Assembly (NCBI GenBank): GCA_934278925.1
Contig: CAKQWJ010000005.1
Location: 1-64,000 of the forward strand
DNA from: an uncultured Clostridia bacterium
GTDB taxonomy: Bacteria; Bacillota; Clostridia; Peptostreptococcales; Anaerovoracaceae
DNA length: 64,000 nucleotides
Reading direction: 5' to 3'
Each line of letters starts with the position of its first letter. Within the stretch, counting starts at the first letter, position 1. Positions 43,501-52,279 of this stretch are shown here, one piece after another. Below the pieces are notes generated by a model. It saw only the letters and a list, made by a program, of their open reading frames with translations. It was not told the DNA's origin and did no database searches. The translations under genes and the position numbers were made by a program.

Positions 43501-43951
43501 AAAGCTCCCGGATTTTCTTCCTCAAGAGTTCATCGGTTTCCGGGTCCGCCAGGATTTCCTCCAGCTCTTCTCGGGTGCATTCCTGCTGGCGGAAATCCGC
43601 GATGAAATCGTGGACCATGTCCACGAAGTTCCGCTTTCCGGCAGCAGTGCGAAAAATATCCAGCTGTTTCTCCCGATTGCGAATGATCCGCGCCAGAAGC
43701 ATGTACCGCTCGTACCGGTCCAGCATCCGCACGTTATCCGTGCCTTGCTCCTGCAGCATGCGCAGACCCAGCCGGTTCATGCTGAGAATCTCCACGTTCA
43801 GCAGGCAGGAGGTGTTCAGGTATTTTAAAGCCTGTTCCTCCGCCACCAGGGTGTACTGATTGGGCACGATCACCAGGGTCTCCCCTTCGGTATGCTCGTA
43901 GATGAATTTTTCCTTGTCGACGTTCTCTCGGCCCTGATAGATCTTCAGCAT
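40538..43951 (-). CDS. addB: AddB-like subunit of the ATP-dependent nuclease/helicase
   Basis: 1137 residues, the AddB size. The C-terminus has a RecB-type nuclease domain (RIIDYKTGKDKL with the D-Y-K motif) and the Fe-S cysteines CTYCQYRAICKF. The helicase-like core includes VMVLSANEGILPQ. AddAB processes double-strand breaks for RecA repair. The N-terminal Walker A is degenerate: KIYQGRENVDKEKF replaces the usual G-R-x-G-S-G-K-T. The normal partner addA is not in this window, and a MBL gene follows instead. Confidence 0.88.
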   Translation of the reverse strand: MLKIYQGRENVDKEKFIYEHTEGETLVIVPNQYTLVAEEQALKYLNTSCLLNVEILSMNRLGLRMLQEQGTDNVRMLDRYERYMLLARIIRNREKQLDIFRTAAGKRNFVDMVHDFIADFRQQECTREELEEILADPETDELLRKKIRELSGILEEYESLVQGKYKDVEDYVDLYTDAIGKSRELAGKTVWVYGFDSMTAKFVRSLTEIAGVARNVYVMVNRTDFGLEDVLIRSIRRSAEEKGLTVSVETLTGDVLEKSETLKRIEQGLFTQSDKTKIASADFRPADLQVVECANLYNEAENAAIQVYNLLHRGYRMKDIVIICNDTEKMQPIVERTFREYGLPLFRDARRSIRDSQVVGFVMNLLEICSGGYRTPAVMALLKSGLTGLEREAIWNLENYARDFGIKGSMWTKPFKYGDFEYDPEEFAKLEESRVEITGRIEQLKVLAEESERMADFIEKFYRYLNEVWDLRNKIREIEDGQYNRERFEEAQWTAQSYNEVVRILGCVGNIMGDEAMDLKEFVDLYSVGILNAEVGLIPPTQDGLTMGVMIRTRPAPPKVVMVLSANEGILPQTPSPEGLFSVDEKQQFARHEFVLGSLDDLKMMEENGAMYRTVSQASEKLYVSYSLAGSDGSDMKPSVLVDYLKDLFPLLKIRKDVVSRGFNADLIQNGPESLRHMMNHFKERPMDQMIGALQEEVSSDEEEAESVAASAPTPAPESSEEEEKYLAEGILRWYEKHRPEQLKELSRAGLDENSARDLDIDTAGRLYRRGEDFVFSASKLEKYNHCPFEFFVMHGLRAEEPREFRSSGREIGDVYHECIMRVSKRLLEEGILEDKNNTEEAEAAGIGEGVSEPQSPESKAEAAEGISMEHLSEMVDEELLKLSETYRGGLFVSGDREKYRMSRIRRICEDAVRALAEQLRLGNVEMSFFEEQFGRGCRFQPIEYTLHGQKVYIEGKIDRADLMRGGNIRIIDYKTGKDKLDIEQMRMGYKMQLMVYLEGASGDEYNPVGMFYFNISDSELNANKLDEVKQQEQLAKEEDERFRLRGAVLDDPAVLSSMPVEMLEKKPKKLSAEEFRTLREDVHKTIEVLSDGIVQGKIDISPTRLKKDKRAECTYCQYRAICKFDLTYRNNKYRQI

Positions 43952-43989
43952 GTCCTTCTCCTATATCCGTTTCTGCGCGTGCGCGTTCT

Positions 43990-44634
43990 CTAGATCAGCT
44001 TCAGCACGTCCGCCGGTGTATCCACCCGGTACGTCGGCCGAAAGCCCAATTCTTTTAGCTCGTTCTCGTCGATATCGTGGCTCCAGCCCACCAGAATGCT
44101 GTCCACGCCGGCGTTGTTGCAGCAGCCGATATCGAACTTCGTGTCCCCCAGCATGATGGCCTCCTCCGGTTTCGCGGAAAGCTCCTCCAGGGCCATGCGC
44201 AACGGGGTGGGATCCGGCTTGTGCTTGTCCGTATCATCGCAGGTGATGAGGACGTCGAAGTAGTCGCGGATGCCCAGTTCCTTCATGTAGTCCAGCGTGG
44301 TAGCTTTGGTGCGGGAGGTCACCACCGATAATGTGTGTCCCCCTTCCACCATGCGGTCCATCATCTCCAGGGTTCCGTCGAAGAGTCCCACCATTCCGTC
44401 ATAGTGGGCCTGCTGATAGTTCCGGTAGATCTGCACCGCTTCGTCCACGTTCGCCTGAGGGAAAAACTTCTTTACGGTGTACCGAATGGTCTCCCCAAAG
44501 GTGTGGTAAATATCTTCCACCCGGCCTTCTTTGCCGGTGTAATGGCGGAACACCTCCTGCCAGGAAGCCACGATGACCCGGTTGGAGTCAAAAATTGTTC
44601 CGTCGAAATCAAAAATAATATGCTTTTTCTTCAC
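43990..44634 (-). CDS. HAD-superfamily phosphatase (phosphoglycolate phosphatase-like)
   Basis: 214 residues. HAD motif I is FDFDGTIFDSN, motif II SVVTSRTK, the Lys in DKHKPDPTPL, and motif IV MLGDTKFDIGCCNNAG. The cap domain is of the helical C1 type, as in Gph and PpaX. Its exact substrate is unknown. It starts directly after the prfB stop and is likely cotranscribed with prfB and addB. Confidence 0.92.
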   Translation of the reverse strand: MKKKHIIFDFDGTIFDSNRVIVASWQEVFRHYTGKEGRVEDIYHTFGETIRYTVKKFFPQANVDEAVQIYRNYQQAHYDGMVGLFDGTLEMMDRMVEGGHTLSVVTSRTKATTLDYMKELGIRDYFDVLITCDDTDKHKPDPTPLRMALEELSAKPEEAIMLGDTKFDIGCCNNAGVDSILVGWSHDIDENELKELGFRPTYRVDTPADVLKLI

Positions 44635-45751
44635 CTACAGATTCCTCTCTTTCGCATCCTGAGACAGTTTCGCACGCACAAAAAGATCCAGATCCCCGTC
44701 CATCACCGCGCCGATGTTTCCGGTTTCCGCGCCGGTACGGGTATCCTTCACCATGGTATAGGGCTGGAACACGTAGTTCCGAATCTGAGCGCCCCAGGAG
44801 GCCTGACTCATATCCCCTTTCAGTTCGTTCAGGTTCTCCTTGTGTTCCTCCTCCGCCAGCTTGGTGAGCTTGGAGGTGAGGATTTTCAGCGCCACTTCCT
44901 TGTTCCGCAGCTGAGACCGCTCGTTCTGACAGGTCACCACGATGTTCGTCGGCAAATGGGTGATTCGAATGGCGGAGTCCGTGGTGTTGACGTGCTGACC
45001 GCCGGCCCCGCTGGCCCGATAGGTATCGATCTTCAAATCCCCCGGATTGATGACCACATCCAGGTCGTCTCCCAGGTCCGGCACCACTTCCACGCCGGCA
45101 AAAGACGTCTGCCGCTTGCCCGCCGAGTTAAACGGCGAGATTCGAACCAGCCGGTGGACGCCGTTCTCGCTCTTCAGATATCCGTAGGCATTCTCCCCGG
45201 ACACCATAATCGTGGCGCTCTTGATGCCCGCCACGGTATCGTTCTGAAGGTCCACCACTTCCGCCTTAAAGCCCTTCTTTTCGCAGTACCGAAGGTACAT
45301 CCGCTCCAGCATTTCCGCCCAGTCCATGGCGTCCACGCCGCCGGTGCCCGCATAGACGGAAAGGATGGCGTCGTTGGAATCGTAGCGGCCGCCCAGCAGC
45401 ATGCGGAGCTTCAGCTCTTCCATGTCTTCCTGCAGCGCACTGAAATTCCGGCGAATCTCCTTCGCTTCCTCCTCGTCGTTCAGCTCTTCCGCCAGGTCGA
45501 TCAGATCCGCCGTATCATCCAAGCCCTGCCGGATGCGTTCGTATCCCTCGATCTCATTTTCCAGGGATTTCTTTTTCTTCATAAGCTTCTGCGCCGCCGC
45601 CGGGTTGTCCCAGAAGCCCTCCTTGCTCATTTCTTTCTCATAGCCCTCCAGGGTGTTCTTCAGCGCCGGCAGGTCAAAGATACTCTCCGATTTCCAGCAG
45701 CTTTGCCTTCTCCTGAGGGATTGCGGATTTAATCTCTTCCAATAAAATCAT
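44635..45751 (-). CDS. prfB: Peptide chain release factor 2 with programmed +1 frameshift
   Basis: 371 residues after frameshifting. Translation begins at 45751 (MILLEEIKSAIPQEKAKLLE) and reaches CTT-TGA-C at 45679-45673, preceded by the internal SD-like GGAGAG three bases before CTT. Skipping the T at 45676 continues as DLPALKNTLEGYEKEMSKEGFWD. This is the classic RF2 autoregulatory shift: low RF2 slows termination at UGA and lets the ribosome slip. The GGQ motif is ASGAGGQHVNTTDSA, and RF2 recognises UAA and UGA. The gene follows secA. Confidence 0.97.
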
Positions 45752-45788
45752 GTTTCGTTCCTCCTGATCTTTCGTCTATCCAAAAGCA

Positions 45789-45811
45789 CCCGGATAAAGA
45801 TTTTATCCGGG
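45789..45811 (-). terminator. Terminator of secA
   Basis: CCCGGATAAA and TTTATCCGGG form a 10-bp stem just after the secA stop, followed on the minus strand by TGCTTTTGG. The T-tract is short, so some read-through into prfB is possible. Confidence 0.65.
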
Positions 45812-45824
45812 CACCCTGTTATTC

Positions 45825-48563
45825 CTATGCGTTTCTTCCGCAGCAGTTCTTGTATTTCTTTCCGCTTCCGCAAGGGCAAGGATCGTTTCGTCCCACCTTC
45901 GGCGCTTTCCGATGTACCGTCTCCTGATGCTTCTCCTCTTCCGGAGCCGCATCCGGTCCGTTTGCGGGTTCCTCGTCCCGATATTCCGCCTTGGAAGATT
46001 CCTGGCTGAGAATTCGGCTGGTTCGCTCCGTGCGGGTGGTAACCGTTACGTTATAGCAATATTTTACCACTTCCTCCCGGATATCGGAAATCATTTCTTC
46101 AAACATGGAGAAACCTTCCGAAGCGTATGCCATTGCAGGGTCCTGCTGACCCAAACCCCGAAGTCCGATACCGGTCTTCAGCTGATCCATGGCGTCGATG
46201 TGATCCATCCAGCGGTTATCTACCACTCGCAGCATGATCATCCGCTCCACTTCGCGCATCTGCTCGCTGCCGATCTCCGCTTCCTTCGCCTCGTATACCT
46301 TCTCAAAGGCCTGCTTCAGATCTTCCTTGAAGCTGTCCCCATCCAGGTTCAGCTTCTCTTCCTCCGTATATCCGGCAAACTCATCCCGGTATCTCGGAGT
46401 GATGTTGTCCAGCGCGTCGTAGATTCGGTCGAAGTCCCATTCCTCCGGATACTTGGATTCCATGGTCACCGGATCCACAATTCCGTCCACCAGTTCGCCC
46501 ATCATGCCCAGGATGTACTCCTTCAGGTCTACGCCGTCCAGAACCATCCGGCGCTGGCCGTAAATGATCTCTCTCTGCTTGTTCATTACGTTGTCGTACT
46601 GGAGCACGTATTTACGGATGCCGAAGTTCTTGCCTTCCACCTTCTTCTGCGCGTTCTCGATGGACTTGGACAGCATGCCGGCTTCAATGGCCTCATCGTC
46701 CTCCAGCCCCACGCGCTCTACCAGGCGCTGCATCTTCTCGCCGCCGAAGAGTCTCATCAGGTCGTCTTCCAAGGAAATAAAGAACTGGGATTCACCCGGG
46801 TCTCCCTGACGTCCCGCACGGCCTCGCAGCTGGTTATCGATACGACGGGATTCGTGACGTTCCGTACCGATGATGCACAGTCCGCCCAATTCTTTTACCT
46901 GCTCCTGCTCCGGCTTTCTCTCCGCCTCGTACTCCTTGCACAGCTTCTTGTAGGTGTCTCTGGCTTCGTTCAGCTCCGGATCCTCCGACTTGGTGATTCC
47001 GGTCATAAAAGCAAGCTGCTCCGGCGTATACTCCCGGCGCTTCATCTCTTTCCGCGCTTCGAACTCCGGATTTCCGCCCAGGATGATATCCGTACCACGG
47101 CCCGCCATGTTGGTGGCGATGGTTACCGCGCCCAGGCGTCCCGCCTCAGCAACGATTTCCGCTTCTCGCTCGTGGTGCTTCGCGTTCAGCACGTTGTGCT
47201 TGATGCCTCTCTTCTTCAGCTGCTGGCTGATGAGCTCGGAAATCTCCACGGAAATGGTACCCACCAGTACCGGTTGTCCCTTTTCGTGAACTTCAGCTAC
47301 TCGGTTCACGATGGCCGCATACTTTCCGGATTCGTGAGCGTATACCGCATCCTGCTTGTCCACACGGGCAATCGGCAGGTTGGTCGGAATGACCACTACG
47401 TCCATGTTGTAGATATCCCGGAACTCGTCTTCCTCGGTCTTCGCCGTACCGGTCATTCCGGACAGCTTCTGATACATACGGAAGTAGTTCTGCAGGGTGA
47501 TGGTGGCCAGGGTCTTGGACTCCGCCCGGATGTTCACCCCTTCTTTGGCTTCGATGGCCTGATGCAGGCCGTTGCTGAAGCGGCGGCCGTACATGAGACG
47601 ACCGGTAAATTCGTCGACAATCAGAATCTCGCCGTCCTGCACGATGTAGTCCACATCCCGCTTCATCAGGTAGTTGGCGCGGAGCGCCTGATTCACATAG
47701 TGGTTCAGCTCCATGTTGTCCGGATCCGAGAAGTTCTGAATGTCAAAGTACTGCTCGCACTGCGCCACACCTTCATCCGTCAGGGAAATCTGGTTGTCCT
47801 TCTCGTCAATCTTGTAATCCGTATCCTTCAGCAGCGTCTTCACAAAACTGTTGGCGGATACGTACATACCGCTGGAATCCACGCCCTGTCCGGAAATAAT
47901 CAGCGGCGTTCTGGCTTCATCGATGAGGATGGAGTCCACCTCGTCCACGATGGCGAAGTTCAGCTCTCTCTGAATCAGCTCTTCCTCATAGGTCACCATG
48001 TTGTCCCGCAGGTAGTCGAAACCGAACTCGTTGTTGGTTCCGTATGTGATGTCGCAGCGATATGCCGCCTTCCGGTCCTCGCCTTCAATGGCGTGAGTCA
48101 CGCATCCCACGGTGAGTCCCAGGAAGTTGTAGATCTTTCCCATCCATTCCGCGTCACGGCTTGCCAGGTAATCGTTGACGGTAACCACGTGCACGCCCTT
48201 GCCGGTCAGCGCATTCAGGTATGCCGCCAGAGTTGCCACCAGGGTCTTACCTTCACCGGTCTTCATCTCGGCAATTCGTCCCTGATGAAGAACCACACCG
48301 CCGATGAGCTGTACCCGGAAGTGCTTCATGCCCACCGCACGCCATGCACCTTCCCGGCATACCGCAAAAGCTTCCGGCAGAAGGTCGTCCAATGTCTCCC
48401 CCTCGACCAAACGGTCTTTGAATTCTTGGGTTTTCCCCTTCAGCTCGTCATCCGTCAGCTTCTGCATATCCTCGTCGAAAGCCTCGATGCGGTCGACAAT
48501 CTTCTCCACCTTCCGGACTTCCTTCGCATTAAGATCTCCGAATATTTTTTCCAAAAATCCCAT
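45825..48563 (-). CDS. secA: Preprotein translocase ATPase SecA
   Basis: 912 residues. Walker A is EMKTGEGKTLVATLAAYL, DEVDSILIDEART is the DEAD-like box, and RQGDPGESQFFISLEDDLMR is the SecA signature. A zinc-binding tail, GRNDPCPCGSGKKYKNCCG, closes the protein. SecA drives secretory proteins through SecYEG using ATP. The Ala/Asp/Glu-rich linker before the tail is ordinary. Confidence 0.98.
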   Translation of the reverse strand: MGFLEKIFGDLNAKEVRKVEKIVDRIEAFDEDMQKLTDDELKGKTQEFKDRLVEGETLDDLLPEAFAVCREGAWRAVGMKHFRVQLIGGVVLHQGRIAEMKTGEGKTLVATLAAYLNALTGKGVHVVTVNDYLASRDAEWMGKIYNFLGLTVGCVTHAIEGEDRKAAYRCDITYGTNNEFGFDYLRDNMVTYEEELIQRELNFAIVDEVDSILIDEARTPLIISGQGVDSSGMYVSANSFVKTLLKDTDYKIDEKDNQISLTDEGVAQCEQYFDIQNFSDPDNMELNHYVNQALRANYLMKRDVDYIVQDGEILIVDEFTGRLMYGRRFSNGLHQAIEAKEGVNIRAESKTLATITLQNYFRMYQKLSGMTGTAKTEEDEFRDIYNMDVVVIPTNLPIARVDKQDAVYAHESGKYAAIVNRVAEVHEKGQPVLVGTISVEISELISQQLKKRGIKHNVLNAKHHEREAEIVAEAGRLGAVTIATNMAGRGTDIILGGNPEFEARKEMKRREYTPEQLAFMTGITKSEDPELNEARDTYKKLCKEYEAERKPEQEQVKELGGLCIIGTERHESRRIDNQLRGRAGRQGDPGESQFFISLEDDLMRLFGGEKMQRLVERVGLEDDEAIEAGMLSKSIENAQKKVEGKNFGIRKYVLQYDNVMNKQREIIYGQRRMVLDGVDLKEYILGMMGELVDGIVDPVTMESKYPEEWDFDRIYDALDNITPRYRDEFAGYTEEEKLNLDGDSFKEDLKQAFEKVYEAKEAEIGSEQMREVERMIMLRVVDNRWMDHIDAMDQLKTGIGLRGLGQQDPAMAYASEGFSMFEEMISDIREEVVKYCYNVTVTTRTERTSRILSQESSKAEYRDEEPANGPDAAPEEEKHQETVHRKAPKVGRNDPCPCGSGKKYKNCCGRNA

Positions 48564-48585
48564 TCAACTTCTCCTTTAATTAAAA

Positions 48586-49845
48586 CTATTCATCTTCCTC
48601 CGGAATGTCCTCAATCCGGATCTGAACCATTAACGCCCTTCTTTCATCCGCCCGGGTTACCCGCACGTGAAAAATCTTATGTCTCGACCGATAAGTGAAG
48701 GTGTCGCCCACCTTTGCCAGCCGGTCCAGCTCAATCATCACCCAGCCGTTGATGGTGGTGGCGTTGATATCGATGTCCTCGCCCACCATCTCAAAGAACT
48801 TCTCCACGTTGGCGCCGCCGGCAACGGAGTAGGATCCGTCGTACAGCCGGGTCACCTCCCGCATCTCGATGGCATCGTGTTCGTCGTAAATCTTTCCCAC
48901 CAGCTCCTCGATGATGTCTTCCATGGTAACCAGCCCGGTGGTTCCGCCGTACTCATCCACGATGATGGCAATGTGAGTCTTCTTGGTCTGCATCTTCTTC
49001 AGCAGCACCGCCGCTTTAATGGATTCCGCCACATAGGCCACCGGCTTGATGTACTGCTCCAGCTCCCGGTTCTCGCCCACCACGTAGTTGTGGAAGTCCT
49101 TCTGATTGATGATTCCGATAATGTTATCCAGGTCGTCCTCGTACACCGGAAGTCGGGAAAGCCCGCTCTCCTTAAAGGTCCGGCCGATTTCCTCCACGGA
49201 GGTTCCCAGCTCCACCGCCACGATGTCCACTCGCGGGGTAATCACATCGATGGCCTCCAGGTCGTCGAACTCGATGGCGTTGGTAATCAGCTCCTGCTGC
49301 TCCTTGCCGATGCTTCCGCCAATCTGGGCCTCCTCCACGATGGTGATCAGCTCATCCTCGGTGTAGGATCCGTTCTCCTGAGTTCCGAAAATCTTCCCCA
49401 GCAGCTTCTTCCACAAGGAAAAGAACACGTTCAGCGGCGTGAACAGCCACATCAGTCCCCGCATAATCGGTGCCGCAAAAAGCGCGAACCCTTCCGGGTG
49501 TTCTTTTGCAATATTCTTCGGAGAGATTTCCCCAAAAATAAGCACCGCCACGGTCATCACCACCGTCGACACGGTCGGTCCCAAAGAGCCGCCCAGCAGC
49601 GCAACGAACATCACCGTCGCAATGGCGGTCATGCCGATATTGGCAATATTGTTTCCAATGAGAATCGTGGAAAGCAGCTTGTCGTACCGGTCCTCCAGCT
49701 TCAACACCAGCTTCGCGTTCTTCACGTCATCATTGGCCATGTTCTTCATCTTAATGCGATTGAGGGATGTAAACGCCGTCTCCGTTGCAGAAAAGAAAGC
49801 GGATAACAATAACAGACATAAAATACTGAAAATATAGGCTGTCAA
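48586..49845 (-). CDS. CNNM/CBS-domain transporter (HlyC/CorC family)
   Basis: 419 residues. The N-terminal CNNM membrane domain (about 1-180, four helices) includes SAFFSATETAFTSLNRIK and IFGEISPKNIAKEHPE. Two CBS domains follow (VITPRVDIVAVE.. and VLLKKMQTKKTHIAIIVDEYGGTTGLVTMED), then a CorC_HlyC domain. Relatives handle magnesium or cobalt efflux; older annotations call them hemolysins. It lies immediately upstream of secA with a 22-nt gap. Confidence 0.94.
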   Translation of the reverse strand: MTAYIFSILCLLLLSAFFSATETAFTSLNRIKMKNMANDDVKNAKLVLKLEDRYDKLLSTILIGNNIANIGMTAIATVMFVALLGGSLGPTVSTVVMTVAVLIFGEISPKNIAKEHPEGFALFAAPIMRGLMWLFTPLNVFFSLWKKLLGKIFGTQENGSYTEDELITIVEEAQIGGSIGKEQQELITNAIEFDDLEAIDVITPRVDIVAVELGTSVEEIGRTFKESGLSRLPVYEDDLDNIIGIINQKDFHNYVVGENRELEQYIKPVAYVAESIKAAVLLKKMQTKKTHIAIIVDEYGGTTGLVTMEDIIEELVGKIYDEHDAIEMREVTRLYDGSYSVAGGANVEKFFEMVGEDIDINATTINGWVMIELDRLAKVGDTFTYRSRHKIFHVRVTRADERRALMVQIRIEDIPEEDE

Positions 49846-50009
49846 ATATTTCCTCCTGTCCCTAATTACAAATATGCCTACGCATCCTTGGATTATACTA
49901 TATTATTGTGGTGAATAAAAGAATTTCAACTATCGGGACTGAGTTTTTGGAAGGTTTTTTCAATAGATGGGGTGGGAAGTATAGATTGGATTGATAGGAA
50001 TGAATCATT

Positions 50010-50693
50010 TCACGTTAATCCTATTCGCAAAATGTAGCCAACGCCTCTTTTGGTCAATATTTCAAGGTTAGAATCAATACGATTTAACTTTTTTCTGAGT
50101 GCGGAAACGTGAACGTCAACGGTGCGATTGGAATTGCAAAATCCATAGGTATCGATCTGTGCATACAAAACTTCTCTGCGAACAACGGCGCCTATGTGCT
50201 CTATCAAGTTTTGAAGAATTACTGCTTCATTTTGGGTAAGCTCAACGGAACCGACTGCCGTTTGCAGCTGATATTTTCTTCTGTTAAATGTCATATTTCC
50301 AACAGAAATAACGTTTCCATTTGGAGCCGCACAAAAACACGCTCCCACAGCTTCCAGCAAATCATTGGGCATAAACGGAATCGTAAGATATTTGACAACA
50401 TTCATGTTGAGTTGATTGCACACATTCACGTCCTCGTTATTTTTCAATATCAAAACTACGCTGCGAAGCATATCAGCATCGCTGATATGCTTCGCAATTT
50501 TCAATTTCACATTTTCCAAACTATCTAAATCACACAAAATCAAATCAATGCCCTTAATCTGCAGCAATCTTATCGCAGATGCAGCATCGCTTGCAACCGT
50601 TACTTCATATCCGTAATTAATAAGAAAACTCTTTATGGCTGTTGCGATGACCGCATCAAATTCAATCAAAAGAACCGAATTGCTTGATTTCAT
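50010..50693 (-). CDS. OmpR-type response regulator with atypical receiver
   Basis: 227 residues. The receiver (1-118) keeps E11/D13 and the phosphorylation-site pattern LILCD (D55), but the conserved Lys of K-P is replaced (YLTIPF, I105), and the first acidic pair is E-F-D. This suggests weak or absent phosphorylation. The C-terminal winged helix is intact (ELTQNEAVILQNLIEHIGAVV.. RTVDVHVSALRKKL.. RGVGYIL). No sensor kinase lies beside it. It ends a small AT-rich operon behind a membrane protein and a secreted amidase. Confidence 0.9.
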   Translation of the reverse strand: MKSSNSVLLIEFDAVIATAIKSFLINYGYEVTVASDAASAIRLLQIKGIDLILCDLDSLENVKLKIAKHISDADMLRSVVLILKNNEDVNVCNQLNMNVVKYLTIPFMPNDLLEAVGACFCAAPNGNVISVGNMTFNRRKYQLQTAVGSVELTQNEAVILQNLIEHIGAVVRREVLYAQIDTYGFCNSNRTVDVHVSALRKKLNRIDSNLEILTKRGVGYILRIGLT

Positions 50694-50702
50694 ATCTCGA
50701 AC

Positions 50703-51080
50703 TTAATTCTCCCTTTTTCTTGCCATTTGAACAATTGAAAATGCACACGCTGCCACTGCTATTGCGATGACCGCACCACCCCATAGAGTTAATCCGGTTG
50801 CGATATCCGTCACCGAATATGCATTTCCATCAAATTCTTTTCCTTGAGTATACACATATAAGAACACTGCTGGAATGAATAATAAATTCCCAACCAGAAA
50901 TACCAGTCTGTTTCGCAATAAAATGCATCCCGCAATTACTACGACCAATGCTAAAAATACAAACGGGTTAAGCAAAAAGTGGGTCCCGCGGATTCCGTCA
51001 ACCCCGGATTGATTCGTGTACCACACGAAAGGAGAGAGTACTACTACAAGCAACGGAAACACAAACGTCTTATCTTTCAT
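50703..51080 (-). CDS. Hypothetical membrane protein with four helices
   Basis: 125 residues. Hydrophobic stretches lie near 6-22, 38-58, 62-80 and 93-115, with a basic C-terminus (RKREN). No family is recognised. It sits 9 nt before the regulator gene and 9 nt after the amidase gene, so the three are cotranscribed. Confidence 0.65.
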   Translation of the reverse strand: MKDKTFVFPLLVVVLSPFVWYTNQSGVDGIRGTHFLLNPFVFLALVVVIAGCILLRNRLVFLVGNLLFIPAVFLYVYTQGKEFDGNAYSVTDIATGLTLWGGAVIAIAVAACAFSIVQMARKREN

Positions 51081-51089
51081 AGAAACCTC

Positions 51090-52052
51090 CTATTTGATTC
51101 TTATGATTCGGAATGTATTAGTAGCTGCAATCTTTGATATAGACGCATCCACCGCGCTATTTGATCTAGCAGAATATTTCCAATCACCTTTCTTTCCACC
51201 TGTTATTATTATAGTATGATAGTATGCTATTTTTCCACTAGAATTCTTTTTTGCTAATTGAACAACATCACCTAATTTTGCTTTATCTTGCAATGTTGCC
51301 CGGTTTTTGCATGATATTATGTTCGCGCCCTTACTCTTCCAGTATGTATAAAAATCACTTACTCTCATAAATGCCGTGCTTTGCTTATAACGATGATACG
51401 GGTTTGATGACGTGTAATGGTAGGAATACCAATATTTTGTAGTCCCATATTTGTCTGGTTTTGTCTTATATGATGGAGCATATGTGAATGATTTCCCTCC
51501 AGCCTTAATGCACTGAGAGACAAAATTAGTGCAGTCTGAGCCATATGCAGGATATGCAGGCGTATTTGGATTACGCGCATGTTTCTTTGCATACGAAATT
51601 GCTTTTGAGGACGAAAAACTCTGGTTTGTTGCAAGAGTATCTGATAGGTTATCTGATTCCGCTTTCTCCCGATCATCAATCAAGGCATATGTCGACCAGA
51701 TTTCTTTTCCTTCAATCTTGTTTCGTGCTTTTTTATTAGCATAAGAATCCGGATTGATTACATATAGTGATGCATACGCCATCATTTCCTGATAATTGTC
51801 TTGATTAAATAAGTCTATATCTTTATCAAAGACCAACTGATCTGATAAGAAATCAATATATTCCTTACTATCGATTTTAATTTCAGGGTAATTGTTCTGA
51901 ATGTATGAGTTCAAACAATTTCTTGCTTCTAAAACACTAGTTTTCTCACCAGAATCATCTTCCGCAAAAACCCCCACTGTTAACATACATAGAGTAACAA
52001 CTAGTAAACATAGAACATTACAAATAGATACTTTTTTAACGGTTGAATTCAT
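51090..52052 (-). CDS. Secreted protein with amidase-like (Amidase_6) domain
   Basis: 320 residues from an ATG with GAGGAGG; a longer frame (MLKEEVR..) lacks a ribosome site. The signal peptide ends at VGVFAEDD. The C-terminal domain has KAISYAKKHARNPNTPAY, then YGSDCTNFVSQCIKAGG with the catalytic Cys in D-C-T-N-F-V-S, YHTIIITG with the His, and a final Ser/Asn-rich strand. This matches Amidase_6 (NlpC/P60-like) proteins of Clostridia. The middle region is helical and unassigned. It heads a three-gene operon with an atypical regulator. Confidence 0.82.
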   Translation of the reverse strand: MNSTVKKVSICNVLCLLVVTLCMLTVGVFAEDDSGEKTSVLEARNCLNSYIQNNYPEIKIDSKEYIDFLSDQLVFDKDIDLFNQDNYQEMMAYASLYVINPDSYANKKARNKIEGKEIWSTYALIDDREKAESDNLSDTLATNQSFSSSKAISYAKKHARNPNTPAYPAYGSDCTNFVSQCIKAGGKSFTYAPSYKTKPDKYGTTKYWYSYHYTSSNPYHRYKQSTAFMRVSDFYTYWKSKGANIISCKNRATLQDKAKLGDVVQLAKKNSSGKIAYYHTIIITGGKKGDWKYSARSNSAVDASISKIAATNTFRIIRIK

Positions 52053-52279
52053 ACGAACCTCCTCTTTTAACACTGCAAATAACCCCCGTTGTTTTTATTT
52101 TAAACAGCTTATGTTAAATTAGTGTTAAGATGTGTTGAAAATATTTAAACACATCTTAAAATTAGTTTATTAAATTTATACACGTCTGCAATTCCAAGTA
52201 CATGGGACCGTCCATGCATCTGTAGGATCCACAAGAGGAAAACATTTTTCTCAGATTCAGCCAGAGGGAAGGTAATCGT

